The position numbers were made by a program, and so were the translations under genes. From the NCBI GenBank assembly GCA_963826975.1, contig CAWGZJ010000028.1, positions 1-64,000 of the forward strand: a DNA stretch of 64,000 bases, written 5' to 3'. The notes below the pieces were generated by a model. That model was not told the origin of the DNA. It saw only the letters and a program-made list of their open reading frames with translations, and searched no databases. Shown here in pieces: positions 53,560-62,460 of the stretch. The first letter of the stretch is position 1, and each line of letters opens with the position of its first letter. This stretch comes from Palsa-883 sp963826975 (lineage in GTDB: Bacteria > Pseudomonadota > Alphaproteobacteria > Acetobacterales > Acetobacteraceae).

Positions 53560-54877
53560 ATGGCCGCCAAACCCTTCCACCTCGGCTGGTTCCTGCAAGG
53601 CTCAAGCGTGCAGGCCTGGGGTGAGCCCTGGACCGGCCATATCGGCCGCAACTGGATGGTGCCGGAACTCTTCACCGACATGGCGCGCTGCCTCGAACGC
53701 GCCTGCTTCGACTACCTGCTGATCGAGGACTCCTCCTACGTCGGCGAAAGCTTTGGGGGTTCCACCGAGATCTACCTGAAAAACGCCATCGCCGTGCCGC
53801 GGCAGGACCCCTCGGTGGTTGCGTCCCTGATGACCGCCGTCACCTCACGTATCGGCATCGTTCCGACCTTCGGCACCTACGCCTACCCGCCCTACCTACT
53901 GGCCCGCCTGGTCGCCTCGCTGGATCAGATTTCCTCCGGGCGCATCGGCTGGAACGCGGTCACCGGCAGCTCCGACTTCGCCGCAATGAATTTCGGCCTG
54001 CCCGGCATGCCGGAGCACGACCTGCGCTACGACATGGCCGACGAATACATGCAGGCGGTGAACGCGCTGTGGGACTCGTGGGAACCCGGCGCCATCATCG
54101 CCGATCGGCACAGCGGCGTCCTGGTCGATCCCACCAAAGTGCACGCGGCCAACCATGAAGGCCGCTTCTTCAAAACCCGGGGCCCGCTGAACTCCGGCCC
54201 GGCGCCGCAGGGCCGACCGGTGATCGCGCAGGCCGGCGGCTCGCCCCGAGGACGCCAGTTCGCCGCGCAGCACGCCGACACCATCGTCGCCCACACCAAG
54301 GGCATCGCCGCGATGAAAGCCTACCGAGACGACGTGCGCGCCCGCATGGCCGCCTGCGGCCGCGACCCCGACACTTGCAAAGTGCTGTTCCTGGTAGCCC
54401 CGATCATCGGCGAGACCGAAGCAGAAGCGCAGCAGAAGAAACGCTTCCGCGCGGCCCGCGCCGCCGGCAACGATCGCGCAGCGCCTGGCGCATCTCGGCA
54501 AGGTGACCAACATCGATTTCGGCAAGATGGACCTCGACAAGCCGCTGCCCGCGGACGTCACCACCAACGGCCACCAGCAGACGCTTGACGAGTTCCGTGC
54601 CAAGGCCGCCGGCCGGACGCTGCGCCAGACAATGGCCGATCACAACGCCACCGAACTGTCCGTCGAACTGGTCGGCACCCCGGATTCCGTCGCCGCCCGC
54701 ATGGGCGAGGTGATGGAGGAAGCCGGCGGCGACGGCTTCCTGTTCTCGATGCCCAACGTCAACCGTCGCACCCTCGCCGAGGTCGAGGACGGCTTGATCC
54801 CCGCGCTGCAAGACCGTGGCCTGGTCCGCATCGCCTACACGCACGCGCAATTCCGCGACAACCTTCTGGAGTTCTGA
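53560..54877 (+). pseudogene. Luciferase-like monooxygenase, NtaA/SnaA/DszA type, one-base frameshift
   Basis: ATG 53560 begins KPFHLGWFLQGSSVQAWGEP and has YLLIEDSSYVGESFGG, ISSGRIGWNAVTGSSDFAAM and PVIAQAGGSPRGRQFAAQHA, close to the LLM protein encoded at 19143. The frame holds to EAQQKKRFRAAR at about 54450, then one surplus base before 54470 shifts to the frame giving TIAQRLAHLGKVTNIDFGKM and the ordinary C-terminus to 54877. Repaired length is about 438 residues. It would cleave a C-N or C-S bond with FMNH2. It is the first gene of an operon with a complete ABC importer and sits behind a sigma-54 promoter. Confidence 0.85.
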
Positions 54878-54900
54878 CCCCGTATTCCTGGAGTACTGCC

Positions 54901-56022
54901 ATGGCCCGCCCCGTCCTGACCGAGCTCGATCGCCGTGCCTTCCTGGCGCTGGGAACCGCCGCCGGCGTGGCCGGGTTGTCGGGCGTGCACGGCGCGCACG
55001 CGCAGGACGCGGTAAAGCTTGCCGAATACACCTCGATCCCAGACAAGTTGAAAGGCTCCGGCGACCTGCGCATCGCCGGCTATGGCGGCACCGCGCAGGA
55101 TGCCCAGCGCAAAGCCTATTACGAGCCGTATGGCCGCCTGTCCGGCGTCAATGTGAAAGACTTCGCCGGTGCCGACATCAACAAGGTGAAGGCGATGGTC
55201 GAGACCGGCAACGTCGAGTGGGACGTGGTTCAGCTCAGCCGGAGCACCGTGCGCAACCTGATGAAGCGCGGCGATTATTTCGAGAAGATCGACTACGACC
55301 TTGTGGATACCGCGAACATCGATCCGGTGTACCGTTACGAGTATGCACTGGACATGCTGGTCTGGGCCGAGGTGATGGCCTACCGCACCGACGCCTTCAA
55401 GGGTGCGGTACCGGTCGGCTGGGCGGATTTCTGGGACACCAAGAAGTTTCCCGGAGATCGCGCGCTGGGCGGCGCAGGACCGAGCACGCCCGAACTGGAA
55501 TTCGCGCTGATGGCCGCCGGCGTGCCGGCCGACAAGCTCTATCCGATCGACATCGACAAGGCGTTCGACAGCTACGACAAGATCAAGGCCAGCGTGGTGA
55601 AATGGTGGGAGACCGGCGCGGTGCCGGTGCAGATGCTCACCGACAAGGAAGTGGTGGCGACCTCGGTCTGGAACGGCCGCATGGCCGCGATCCAGGCGGC
55701 CGGCGTGCCCGCCGCGGTAAGCTGGCCGCAGGGACTGCTGAAGCGTGACTGTTGGGCGGTGCCGAAGGGCGCGCCGAACAAGGCAAACGCGATGAAATTC
55801 ATCGGTTTCGGCACCATGGCGATCTCCCAGGCGCGACTGTCGTCGCTGATCCCCTATGGCTCGGTCAACAACCAGTCCGACCAGTATATCGCGCCGGCGC
55901 AACTCGCCGTACTGCCGAGCTCGCCGTATATCAAGCCGAAGCTGGTGCCGTACGACTATGCGTGGTGGACCGACAACCGCGATACGGTGATCGGGCATTG
56001 GAACAAGTGGGTGCTGAGCTAG
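54901..56022 (+). CDS. Family-1 extracellular solute-binding protein (polyamine/opine type)
   Basis: The product is 373 residues. The N-terminus DRRAFLALGTAAGVAGLSG is a twin-arginine-like signal. The PotD-like fold is shown by LRIAGYGGTAQDAQRKAYYE, VEWDVVQLSRSTVRNLMKRG, VMAYRTDAFKGAVPVGWADF and NAMKFIGFGTMAISQARLSS. It begins 23 bp after the LLM gene and leads an SBP-ATPase-permease-permease set. The ligand could be a polyamine, opine or N/S-organic acid that is then oxidised by the LLM enzyme. Confidence 0.92.
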   Translation: MARPVLTELDRRAFLALGTAAGVAGLSGVHGAHAQDAVKLAEYTSIPDKLKGSGDLRIAGYGGTAQDAQRKAYYEPYGRLSGVNVKDFAGADINKVKAMVETGNVEWDVVQLSRSTVRNLMKRGDYFEKIDYDLVDTANIDPVYRYEYALDMLVWAEVMAYRTDAFKGAVPVGWADFWDTKKFPGDRALGGAGPSTPELEFALMAAGVPADKLYPIDIDKAFDSYDKIKASVVKWWETGAVPVQMLTDKEVVATSVWNGRMAAIQAAGVPAAVSWPQGLLKRDCWAVPKGAPNKANAMKFIGFGTMAISQARLSSLIPYGSVNNQSDQYIAPAQLAVLPSSPYIKPKLVPYDYAWWTDNRDTVIGHWNKWVLS

Positions 56023-56055
56023 GCCCCGGTGCGCCAGGCGCCGGGGAATTAGTCG

Positions 56056-57174
56056 ATGGACGGAACCGGCATGGTGATCGCGGGCCAGGGCGCCGCGGTC
56101 TTTCTGTCCGGGCTGGAGAAGCGCTACGACACGGTCGGCGCGGTGCGCGGCGTCTCGCTGGACATTCGTTCCGGGGAATTCCTGACACTGCTCGGACCCA
56201 GCGGGTCGGGCAAGACCACCACGCTGATGATGATCGCCGGCTTCGAGGTGCCGACCGCCGGCGACATCGCGATCGACGGACGCTCGATCGTTACTCTCCC
56301 ACCGCACAAGCGCAACATCGGCATGGTGTTCCAGAACTACGCGCTGTTCCCGCATTTGACGGTGGCGGAGAATATCGGCTTCCCGCTGAAGCAGCGCGGC
56401 GTCGATCGTGCCACCCGGGCGCGGTTGGTGGATGACAGCCTGAACCTGGTGCGGCTGCCCGGCTACCAGGCGCGCTACCCGAGGCAGCTCTCCGGCGGCC
56501 AGCAGCAGCGCGTGGCGCTGGCCCGTTCGATCGTGTTCCGTCCGCGCCTGCTGCTGATGGACGAGCCATTGGGCGCGCTGGACAAGCAATTGCGTGAGAG
56601 CCTGCAACTGGAGATGCGGCGGTTGCACGCCGATCTGGGTATCACCTTCATCTACGTCACGCACGATCAGGAAGAAGCGTTGACGATGTCCGACCGCATC
56701 GCGGTGATGAACGAGGGGCTGATTGCGCAGGTCGGCTCGCCCGAGGACATCTACGATCGGCCGTGCGATCGGTTCGTTGCGTCATTCATCGGCGAATCGA
56801 ATTTCCTGCCCGGTGTGGTGCGCGGGTTGGAAGATGGCCTGGTGGTCATCGATTGCGCCGGCGGGACGCTGCGCGGCCACGCTGCCGCCAAGCTGATCGC
56901 AGGCGCCGAGGTCACCCTGTCGACGCGACCGGAGCGTATGCGATTCGCCGACACGTTGACGCCCGATGCGACGCCCGATGCGACACGCCACAACCGCGTG
57001 CGCGCCACGGTAACCGAGGCGGTGTTCGCCGGCGAGCGCTGCCGCTATCTGTGCCACGGGGATAGCGGCATGCCGATCGTACTGAAGGAACCCTCTGGTG
57101 CCGGAACGCGGCGCCGCACCGTGGGCGAAACGATAGAGATCGTCTGGTCGATCGCCGATACGGTGATTGTGTGA
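56056..57174 (+). CDS. Spermidine/putrescine-type ABC transporter ATPase (PotA-like)
   Basis: The product is 372 residues. Walker A is GPSGSGKTT, the signature LSGGQQQR and Walker B LLLMDEPLGALD, followed by FIYVTHDQEEALTMSDRIAV. The TOBE domain is at about 285-370 (FIGESNFLPGVV, STRPERMRF). It powers import through the permeases encoded at 57446 and 58371. A large perfect inverted repeat separates it from the permease gene, which is unusual inside an operon. Confidence 0.94.
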   Translation: MDGTGMVIAGQGAAVFLSGLEKRYDTVGAVRGVSLDIRSGEFLTLLGPSGSGKTTTLMMIAGFEVPTAGDIAIDGRSIVTLPPHKRNIGMVFQNYALFPHLTVAENIGFPLKQRGVDRATRARLVDDSLNLVRLPGYQARYPRQLSGGQQQRVALARSIVFRPRLLLMDEPLGALDKQLRESLQLEMRRLHADLGITFIYVTHDQEEALTMSDRIAVMNEGLIAQVGSPEDIYDRPCDRFVASFIGESNFLPGVVRGLEDGLVVIDCAGGTLRGHAAAKLIAGAEVTLSTRPERMRFADTLTPDATPDATRHNRVRATVTEAVFAGERCRYLCHGDSGMPIVLKEPSGAGTRRRTVGETIEIVWSIADTVIV

Positions 57175-57206
57175 CGGTCAAATATCTGGGAGGAGCGGGG
57201 GAAGAC

Positions 57207-57358
57207 TCTCCCCCTCCCCTTGAGGGCTTGGGCCGCGAAGCGGACCAAGGTTGGGGGGAGGGGTTGGTGCCAGGATCACACCGAAGCTTCCCGCGCGCCG
57301 CCCCCTCCCCCCAACCTTGGTCCGCTTCGCGGCCCAAGCCCTCAAGGGGAGGGGGAGA
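57207..57358. repeat. Family A repeat with 57-bp perfect inverted arms
   Basis: The arm 57207-57263 (CCCCCTCCCCTTGAGGGCTT, then GGGCCGCGAAGCGGACCAAG and GTTGGGGGGAGGGG) is exactly complementary to 57302-57358 around a 38-nt loop. As RNA it would form one of the strongest hairpins possible. It lies between the ATPase and the permease genes of one ABC operon. Confidence 0.85.
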
Positions 57359-57445
57359 ATCCTCCACCCCAGCGCCACCTCACTCCTATCCGTATGAGGG
57401 CAGGCCAAGTCACGTCGGCGGACAAAACGTCTCGACATCTTACCA

Positions 57446-58345
57446 ATGAGCGCCGCAGTTTCGACCGCAACCATCCCGCTGACCACAACCCGCGCCCCCA
57501 AGCGCCGCGACCTTGTCCCCATCCTGCTGACCGCCCCACTCATCCTCTACATGCTCGTCTTCTACGCGCTCCCTGTCGCCGCCATGCTGCTTCGCAGCGT
57601 CGACTCGCCACACTGGTCGCTCGACAACTTCCGGCAGCTTGCTCACGACCAAGTCTTCCTCCAGGTCTTCTGGATCACGCTCCGCATCGCCTTCGTCGTC
57701 ACCATCGGCACACTGCTGCTGGGCTACCCGGTTGCCCTCGCGCTCGTTCACCTGCGCCGCGGGCCGGCTGCCCTGGTGCTGGTCCTCGTTCTTCTGCCGT
57801 TCTGGACCAGCGTGCTGGTGCGTAGCTACGCCTGGATGGTGCTGCTCGGCCGGCACGGACTGATCAATGAGGCGCTGGCGGCCGCGGGCCTGATCGATAC
57901 GCCGCTCAAACTGCTCAACACGTCCATCGCGGTGTACGTCGCGATGATCCACATCCTGCTGCCGTACATGATCCTGCCGATCGCCAGCGTGCTGCGGCAA
58001 ATCGATCCGGCACTACCGCGCGCCGCCGCAGGGCTGGGAGCGGCGCCGTGGCGCGTGTTCCAACAGGTGGTGTTGCCGCTGTCGATGCCGGGCGTTGCCG
58101 CCGGCGTGCTGCTGGTGTTCGTGCTGTCGCTGGGCTTCTACATCACGCCGGCGCTGGTCGGCGGGCCGCGCGACATGCTGCTGTCCATGCTGATCGCGCA
58201 ACAGGTTGACTTGATCAACTGGCCGTACGCCGCGTGCCTGTCGGCCACGCTGCTGGCGGCGACATTGGCCATGCTTGCCGCGTTCCAGCGGCTGCCCGGC
58301 GTGCGCCCAGGGGTACACAACGTGCTGCGGTCGGCAACCCGATGA
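57446..58345 (+). CDS. Spermidine/putrescine-type ABC permease (PotB-like)
   Basis: The product is 299 residues with six membrane spans. LLTAPLILYMLVFYALPVAA is the first; the EAA loop reads LPRAAAGLGAAPWRVFQQVV; LPFWTSVLVRSYAWMVLL is typical of PotB. It forms the channel with the next permease. It is separated from the ATPase gene by a 270-bp gap filled by the large inverted repeat. Confidence 0.93.
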   Translation: MSAAVSTATIPLTTTRAPKRRDLVPILLTAPLILYMLVFYALPVAAMLLRSVDSPHWSLDNFRQLAHDQVFLQVFWITLRIAFVVTIGTLLLGYPVALALVHLRRGPAALVLVLVLLPFWTSVLVRSYAWMVLLGRHGLINEALAAAGLIDTPLKLLNTSIAVYVAMIHILLPYMILPIASVLRQIDPALPRAAAGLGAAPWRVFQQVVLPLSMPGVAAGVLLVFVLSLGFYITPALVGGPRDMLLSMLIAQQVDLINWPYAACLSATLLAATLAMLAAFQRLPGVRPGVHNVLRSATR

Positions 58346-58370
58346 GCCTGCGCACAACGAGAGCCGAGTG

Positions 58371-59177
58371 ATGAGCCGCCCAAAGATAAGCGTCGGACCA
58401 ATCGCCGGCGGTGCGGTGGTAACCGCGGTGCTGCTGTTCATGGCACTGCCGATCCTGATCATTGTCGTGCTGTCATTCTCGTCCGCCAGCTACCTCACAT
58501 TCCCGCCGCCGGCGTTCGGCGTACGCTGGTACCGCGCATATTTCGGCAGCGCGGAATGGCTGGCGGCGACAGGACTCAGCCTGTCGATCGCCGCATCGGT
58601 CGTCGTGCTGGCCACCGTCCTCGGCACGCTCGCCGCGCTCGGCCTGGCGCAACTGCCCCCATTGCTGCGCACGATCGCCGCGGCGCTGATCCTGTCCCCG
58701 CTGATCGTGCCGGTGATCGTGGTGGCAATCGGGATATACTATGCTTATTCGCGCTACGGCCTGGTCGGCACGCCGATCGGCCTGGTGCTGGCGCACACCT
58801 GCCTGGCCGTGCCATTCGTCGTCACCAGCGTCAGCGCCAGCCTAGCCGGCTTCGACCGGCGACTGGAGCAGGCGGCGCTGTCGCTCGGCGCCACGCCCTG
58901 GGGCACGTTCCACCAGGTGACCTTGCCGCTGATCCGCCCCGGCGTGCTGACCGGCGCGCTGTTCGCGTTCATCACGTCGTTCGATGAACTGGTGGTGGCG
59001 TTGTTCCTGTCAGGCTCCGGCGCGGTGACCCTGCCGCGGCGCATGTGGGACGACCTGCGCTTCGCGATCGATCCGACCATCGCCGCCGTGTCCACGCTGA
59101 CCATCGTGCTGACCGCATCGCTGCTGGCCGCGGTCCATCTGGCGCGGCAGCGCGCCGAGCGGATGCGAGCCTTGTAA
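58371..59177 (+). CDS. Spermidine/putrescine-type ABC permease (PotC-like)
   Basis: The product is 268 residues with six membrane spans. VLLFMALPILIIVVLSFSSA is the first span; the FPP motif TFPPPAFGVRWYRAYFGS and the EAA loop LEQAALSLGATPWGTFHQVT are typical of PotC. It starts 25 bp after the PotB-like gene. It ends the operon that starts at the LLM monooxygenase. Confidence 0.93.
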   Translation: MSRPKISVGPIAGGAVVTAVLLFMALPILIIVVLSFSSASYLTFPPPAFGVRWYRAYFGSAEWLAATGLSLSIAASVVVLATVLGTLAALGLAQLPPLLRTIAAALILSPLIVPVIVVAIGIYYAYSRYGLVGTPIGLVLAHTCLAVPFVVTSVSASLAGFDRRLEQAALSLGATPWGTFHQVTLPLIRPGVLTGALFAFITSFDELVVALFLSGSGAVTLPRRMWDDLRFAIDPTIAAVSTLTIVLTASLLAAVHLARQRAERMRAL

Positions 59178-59324
59178 GGTGAATGCGGACGCGAGCCGTG
59201 TAAGATGGACGCGAATGCCGGCGTCGTGAGATTAATCTTGCTGCCATCCGCGCATCGATAATCTATCATTCAAACAAACCTGCGCGGGGGGCACCGCGCG
59301 CGAAATCGCCAACCGGGGGCTGAC

Positions 59325-60169
59325 ATGAAGCGTTTGATGATCCTGATCGGGGCACTCGTCTTTCTCTCGCGGCAGCATCCACCGCAGCGCCGGCATCGGC
59401 CCAGGAATCCCAACTCGACGTCGTCCTGAAGCGCGACAAGCTGATCGTCGGGACCTACAGCACGTCCCCGCCGCTCGCCTTTGTCGACGACAGCGGCAAC
59501 CTGGTCGGGCTCGAAATCGACCTGGCGCACGCCATCGCCAAGGACCTGCTGGGCGACCCCAACAAGGTCGAGTTCGTCGTGTTGCAGTCGGACGGCCGCT
59601 TTCCCGCCGTGCTGTCCGGTAAGATCGACTTCGGCCTGTGCTCCACCACCATTACCGGCGACCGCGCGGTGCGTATCGCGTTCACCCGGCCGTACATCGA
59701 TACCGGTGGCAGCATCATCGCGCGCAAGGACGCCGGCATCAAGACGGTGCAGGAATTGAACAACTCGAAGTTCACCTACGCCATCCTGAACGTGCCGCCG
59801 GCCATCGCGCGCGCCAAGGAGGTACTGCCGAATGTGACGCAACTGCTGCTGGACAGCCCGTCCGCATTGTTCCTGGCGGTGAAGACCGGCCGCGCCACCG
59901 CCTTCGCGATCGACAAGCCGATCGCCGATTACTACGAGGCGGAGAACCAGGACCTGGTGCGGCTGGACACCACCGGGACGCCGTTCGCCTATGTCAGCAA
60001 CGATTCGATCTTCCTGAAGCCCGGCGACTTCAAGTGGTGGCTGTTCCTGGATACCTGGGTCGGGGAACTGCGGGGCGGCTCCCGTTACGACCAGTATGTG
60101 GCCTGGTACAGGAAGTGGCTGAAGAAGGATCCGCCACCGCAGCGCTTCTATGATTACAACAAATACTGA
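59325..60169 (+). pseudogene. Amino-acid-type solute-binding protein, frameshift inside the signal peptide
   Basis: ATG 59325 (after GGGGG) gives a signal start MKRLMILIGALVFL, then a one-base loss at about 59358-59368 breaks the frame. The next frame continues LAAASTAAPASAQES, a perfect end of the signal, and the mature protein: KRDKLIVGTYSTSPPLAFVD, FGLCSTTITGDRAVRIAFTR and FAYVSNDSIFLKPGDFKWWL. Repaired length is about 281 residues. It leads the second amino-acid-type importer (permeases 60184 and 60835, ATPase 61448). No sigma-54 match is visible in the 147 bp upstream. Confidence 0.82.
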
Positions 60170-60183
60170 AACGAAGGCTTGGC

Positions 60184-60838
60184 GTGCCGTTTGATTTCCA
60201 TTTCCTCGTCCGCCTGATCCCGGCGCTACTCGACGGCGCCGTGATCACGGTCGAGTTGGCGATCCTGACCTTCGCGATCTGCCTGGTCTGGGGCCTGCTG
60301 GTCGCGCTGGCACAGTCCGCGCGCGGGCCGCTGGCCTGGATCGCCGGCGGCTATATCCAGACGGTGCGCAACACCCCGCTGCTGATCCAGCTCTACATCA
60401 TCTATTTCGGCTTCGCGATGGCAGGGTTCGCGTTGTCCGGCTTCATGTCCGGCCTGCTGGCGCTGTGCATCCAGAATGGCGGCTACGTCGCCGAGATCTA
60501 TCGCGGCGGACTGCAATCGGTCAGCCAGCGTCAGTACCGAGGCCGGGCGCGCGCTGGGGATGCGCCGCTGGACGCTGTACACCACCGTGATCATGCCGCA
60601 GGTGATGGCGCGGGTGATTCCGCCGATGACCAACCAGGCGATCTCGATCATCAAGGACACCTCTCAGGTGGCCGCCATCGCGGTAATGGAGATGATGAAG
60701 GTGGCCGAGGTCTGGGTGGAATCCTCAGCCAACACCTATGACGTTTTCCTGGGCGTGGCGCTGATCTACCTGGTGCTGACCTCGGTCGCCGGGCTGCTTG
60801 GCAAATTCACCGAACACCGCCTGGCCTTCGTACAATGA
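60184..60838 (+). pseudogene. Amino-acid-type ABC permease, one-base frameshift
   Basis: GTG 60184 starts a HisM/GlnP-type permease with GYIQTVRNTPLLIQLYIIYF. In the EAA loop the frame reads GLQSVSQRQ-YRGRARAGD; dropping T60535 gives GLQSVSQRQTEAGRALGMRR, the canonical loop, and then LYTTVIMPQVMARVIPPMTN to the stop at 60838. Repaired length is about 217 residues. The next permease gene overlaps its stop. The pair should form the heterodimeric channel of the importer. Confidence 0.85.
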
Positions 60839-61488
60839 AGATGTTCGCGCCCATTCTGCACAGCTACTGGTACCTGTTTCGCGGCGCCGGAATGACCTTG
60901 CTGATGGCCGGCGCGTCGGTGGTTCCGGCCACCCTGCTCGGCATCGTCCTCGCCCTGGTGCACGTATTCGGCAAGCGCTTCGCGCGCTCGGCGCTGCAGG
61001 TCTATCTGTTCATCGTGCGCGGCATCCCGCTGCTGGTGCTGCTGACCTTCGTCTACTACCTGCTGCCGCTGACCGGCATCGACCTGCCGCCGTTCTGGGG
61101 TGTCGTGGTGGTGATGTCGCTTTACTACGCTGCGTTCATGAGCGAAGTGTTCCGGGCCGGCATCGAGTCCCTGCCGCAGGCGCAATGGGACGCCGCGCGC
61201 AGCCTGGGCATGACACGCCATCTGCTGCTGCGCATCATCATCTTCCCGCAGGCGCTGCGCCTGGCCGCGCCACCCTTCGTCAACCTGTGCGCCAATCTGG
61301 TGAAGGCGACCTCGCTGGTGTCCATCGTCGGGCTGTGGGAACTGACAATGGCCAGCCGCGAGGTGGTGGAGCGCACGCTGGCGCCGTTCCAGATTTTCAT
61401 CGGCGCCGCGCTGATCTATTTCTGCATCTGCTACGCAATGGCCCGATATGGACGATACCTTGAGCGACGCTCCCTCGTTGGCCATTGA
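60835..61488 (+). CDS. Amino-acid-type ABC permease (second subunit)
   Basis: The product is 217 residues with about five spans. It has LQVYLFIVRGIPLLVLLTFV and the EAA loop AQWDAARSLGMTRHLLLRII. ATG overlaps the stop of the first permease. It is the only gene of this four-gene importer whose frame is intact. The C-terminus overlaps the ATPase gene start by about 40 bp. Confidence 0.92.
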   Translation: MKMFAPILHSYWYLFRGAGMTLLMAGASVVPATLLGIVLALVHVFGKRFARSALQVYLFIVRGIPLLVLLTFVYYLLPLTGIDLPPFWGVVVVMSLYYAAFMSEVFRAGIESLPQAQWDAARSLGMTRHLLLRIIIFPQALRLAAPPFVNLCANLVKATSLVSIVGLWELTMASREVVERTLAPFQIFIGAALIYFCICYAMARYGRYLERRSLVGH

Positions 61489-62301
61489 CACCAAGCTGAA
61501 CGACGGCACGGCCGGCACGGCGCGGCCGATGCTGGCGATGACCGGCATCGTCAAGAGCTTCGGCAGCAACCGGGTGCTGCGCGGCGTGTCGCTGTCGGTC
61601 GCCGCCGGCGAGGCGGTGGTGGTGATCGGTCCCAGCGGCTCCGGCAAAACCACGCTGCTGCGCTGCGTCAACCTGCTGGAGGACTACGAGGAAGGCACCG
61701 TCACGGTGGATGGATTGCCGATCGGCTATCGCATCGATCCCCGCTCCGGCCAGCGCGTCCGCATGTCGGAACGCGAGATCGCCACCTCGCGCGAGATGAT
61801 CGGCATCGTGTTCCAGAGCTACAACCTGTTCCCGCACATGACCGCGCTGCAGAACATCGTCGCCGCGCCGGTGCGGGTGAAGGGCGTGCCACGCGCCAAG
61901 GCCGAGGCGCGGGCGCGCGACCTGCTGGCCCTGGTCGGGTTGTCGGACAAGGCGCAGGATACCCGGTACGCCTGTCCGGCGGCCAACAGCAGCGCGTGGC
62001 CATCGCGCGGGCACTGGCGATGGACCCGAAGCTGATGCTGTTCGACGAGATCACCTCGGCGCTGGATCCCGAGCTGGTAGGCGAGGTGTTGGCTGCCATG
62101 CAGCAACTGGCCCGCGACGGAATGACGATGGTTGTGGTAACGCATGAAATGAGTTTCGCCCGCGATGTCGCGGACCGGATCGTGTTCATGGAAGGCGGCG
62201 TGATCGTCGAGGAAGGCAAGCCAGACCAGATGTTCGCAGCACCTCGGACCGAACGGGTGCGGCAATTCCTGAAACGCTACAATGACCGGTATCGCATCTG
62301 A
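61448..62301 (+). pseudogene. Amino-acid-type ABC ATPase, one-base frameshift before the signature
   Basis: The first frame has Walker A GPSGSGKTT and GIVFQSYNLFPHMTALQNIV, and runs to LSDKAQD at about 61958. A missing base there (GAT instead of GATT) breaks it; the other frame gives YPVRLSGGQQQRVAIARALA, LMLFDEITSALD and THEMSFARDVADR to 62301. Repaired length is about 284 residues. ATG 61448 overlaps the permease gene; ATG 61529 is an alternative start. Confidence 0.85.
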
Positions 62302-62327
62302 TGGTGGAGCAGAGAAGCGAAAAGACT

Positions 62328-62388
62328 CTCCCCCTCCCCTTGAGGGCTTGGTCCGCTTCGCGGCCCAAGCCCTCAAGGGGAGGGGGAG
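62328..62388. repeat. Family A repeat, 61-bp near-complete palindrome
   Basis: Arms 62328-62351 and 62365-62388 are perfect inverse copies, and the 13-nt centre TCCGCTTCGCGGC itself folds (CCGC/GCGG). It follows the ATPase stop by 27 bp and precedes the aminotransferase gene; it is a likely transcript end or attenuator. Confidence 0.8.
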
Positions 62389-62460
62389 GACGTAGCCTAC
62401 AACCAGAGCTATACTCACCGCCTCTAACCACCAAAACCGACCCTTGGGGGACCCTGACCA

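Noticed and set aside
54835..56664. 609-codon minus-strand open frame opposite the PotD/PotA-like genes
   Set aside because: It spans two well-supported plus-strand genes and has shadow-type composition.
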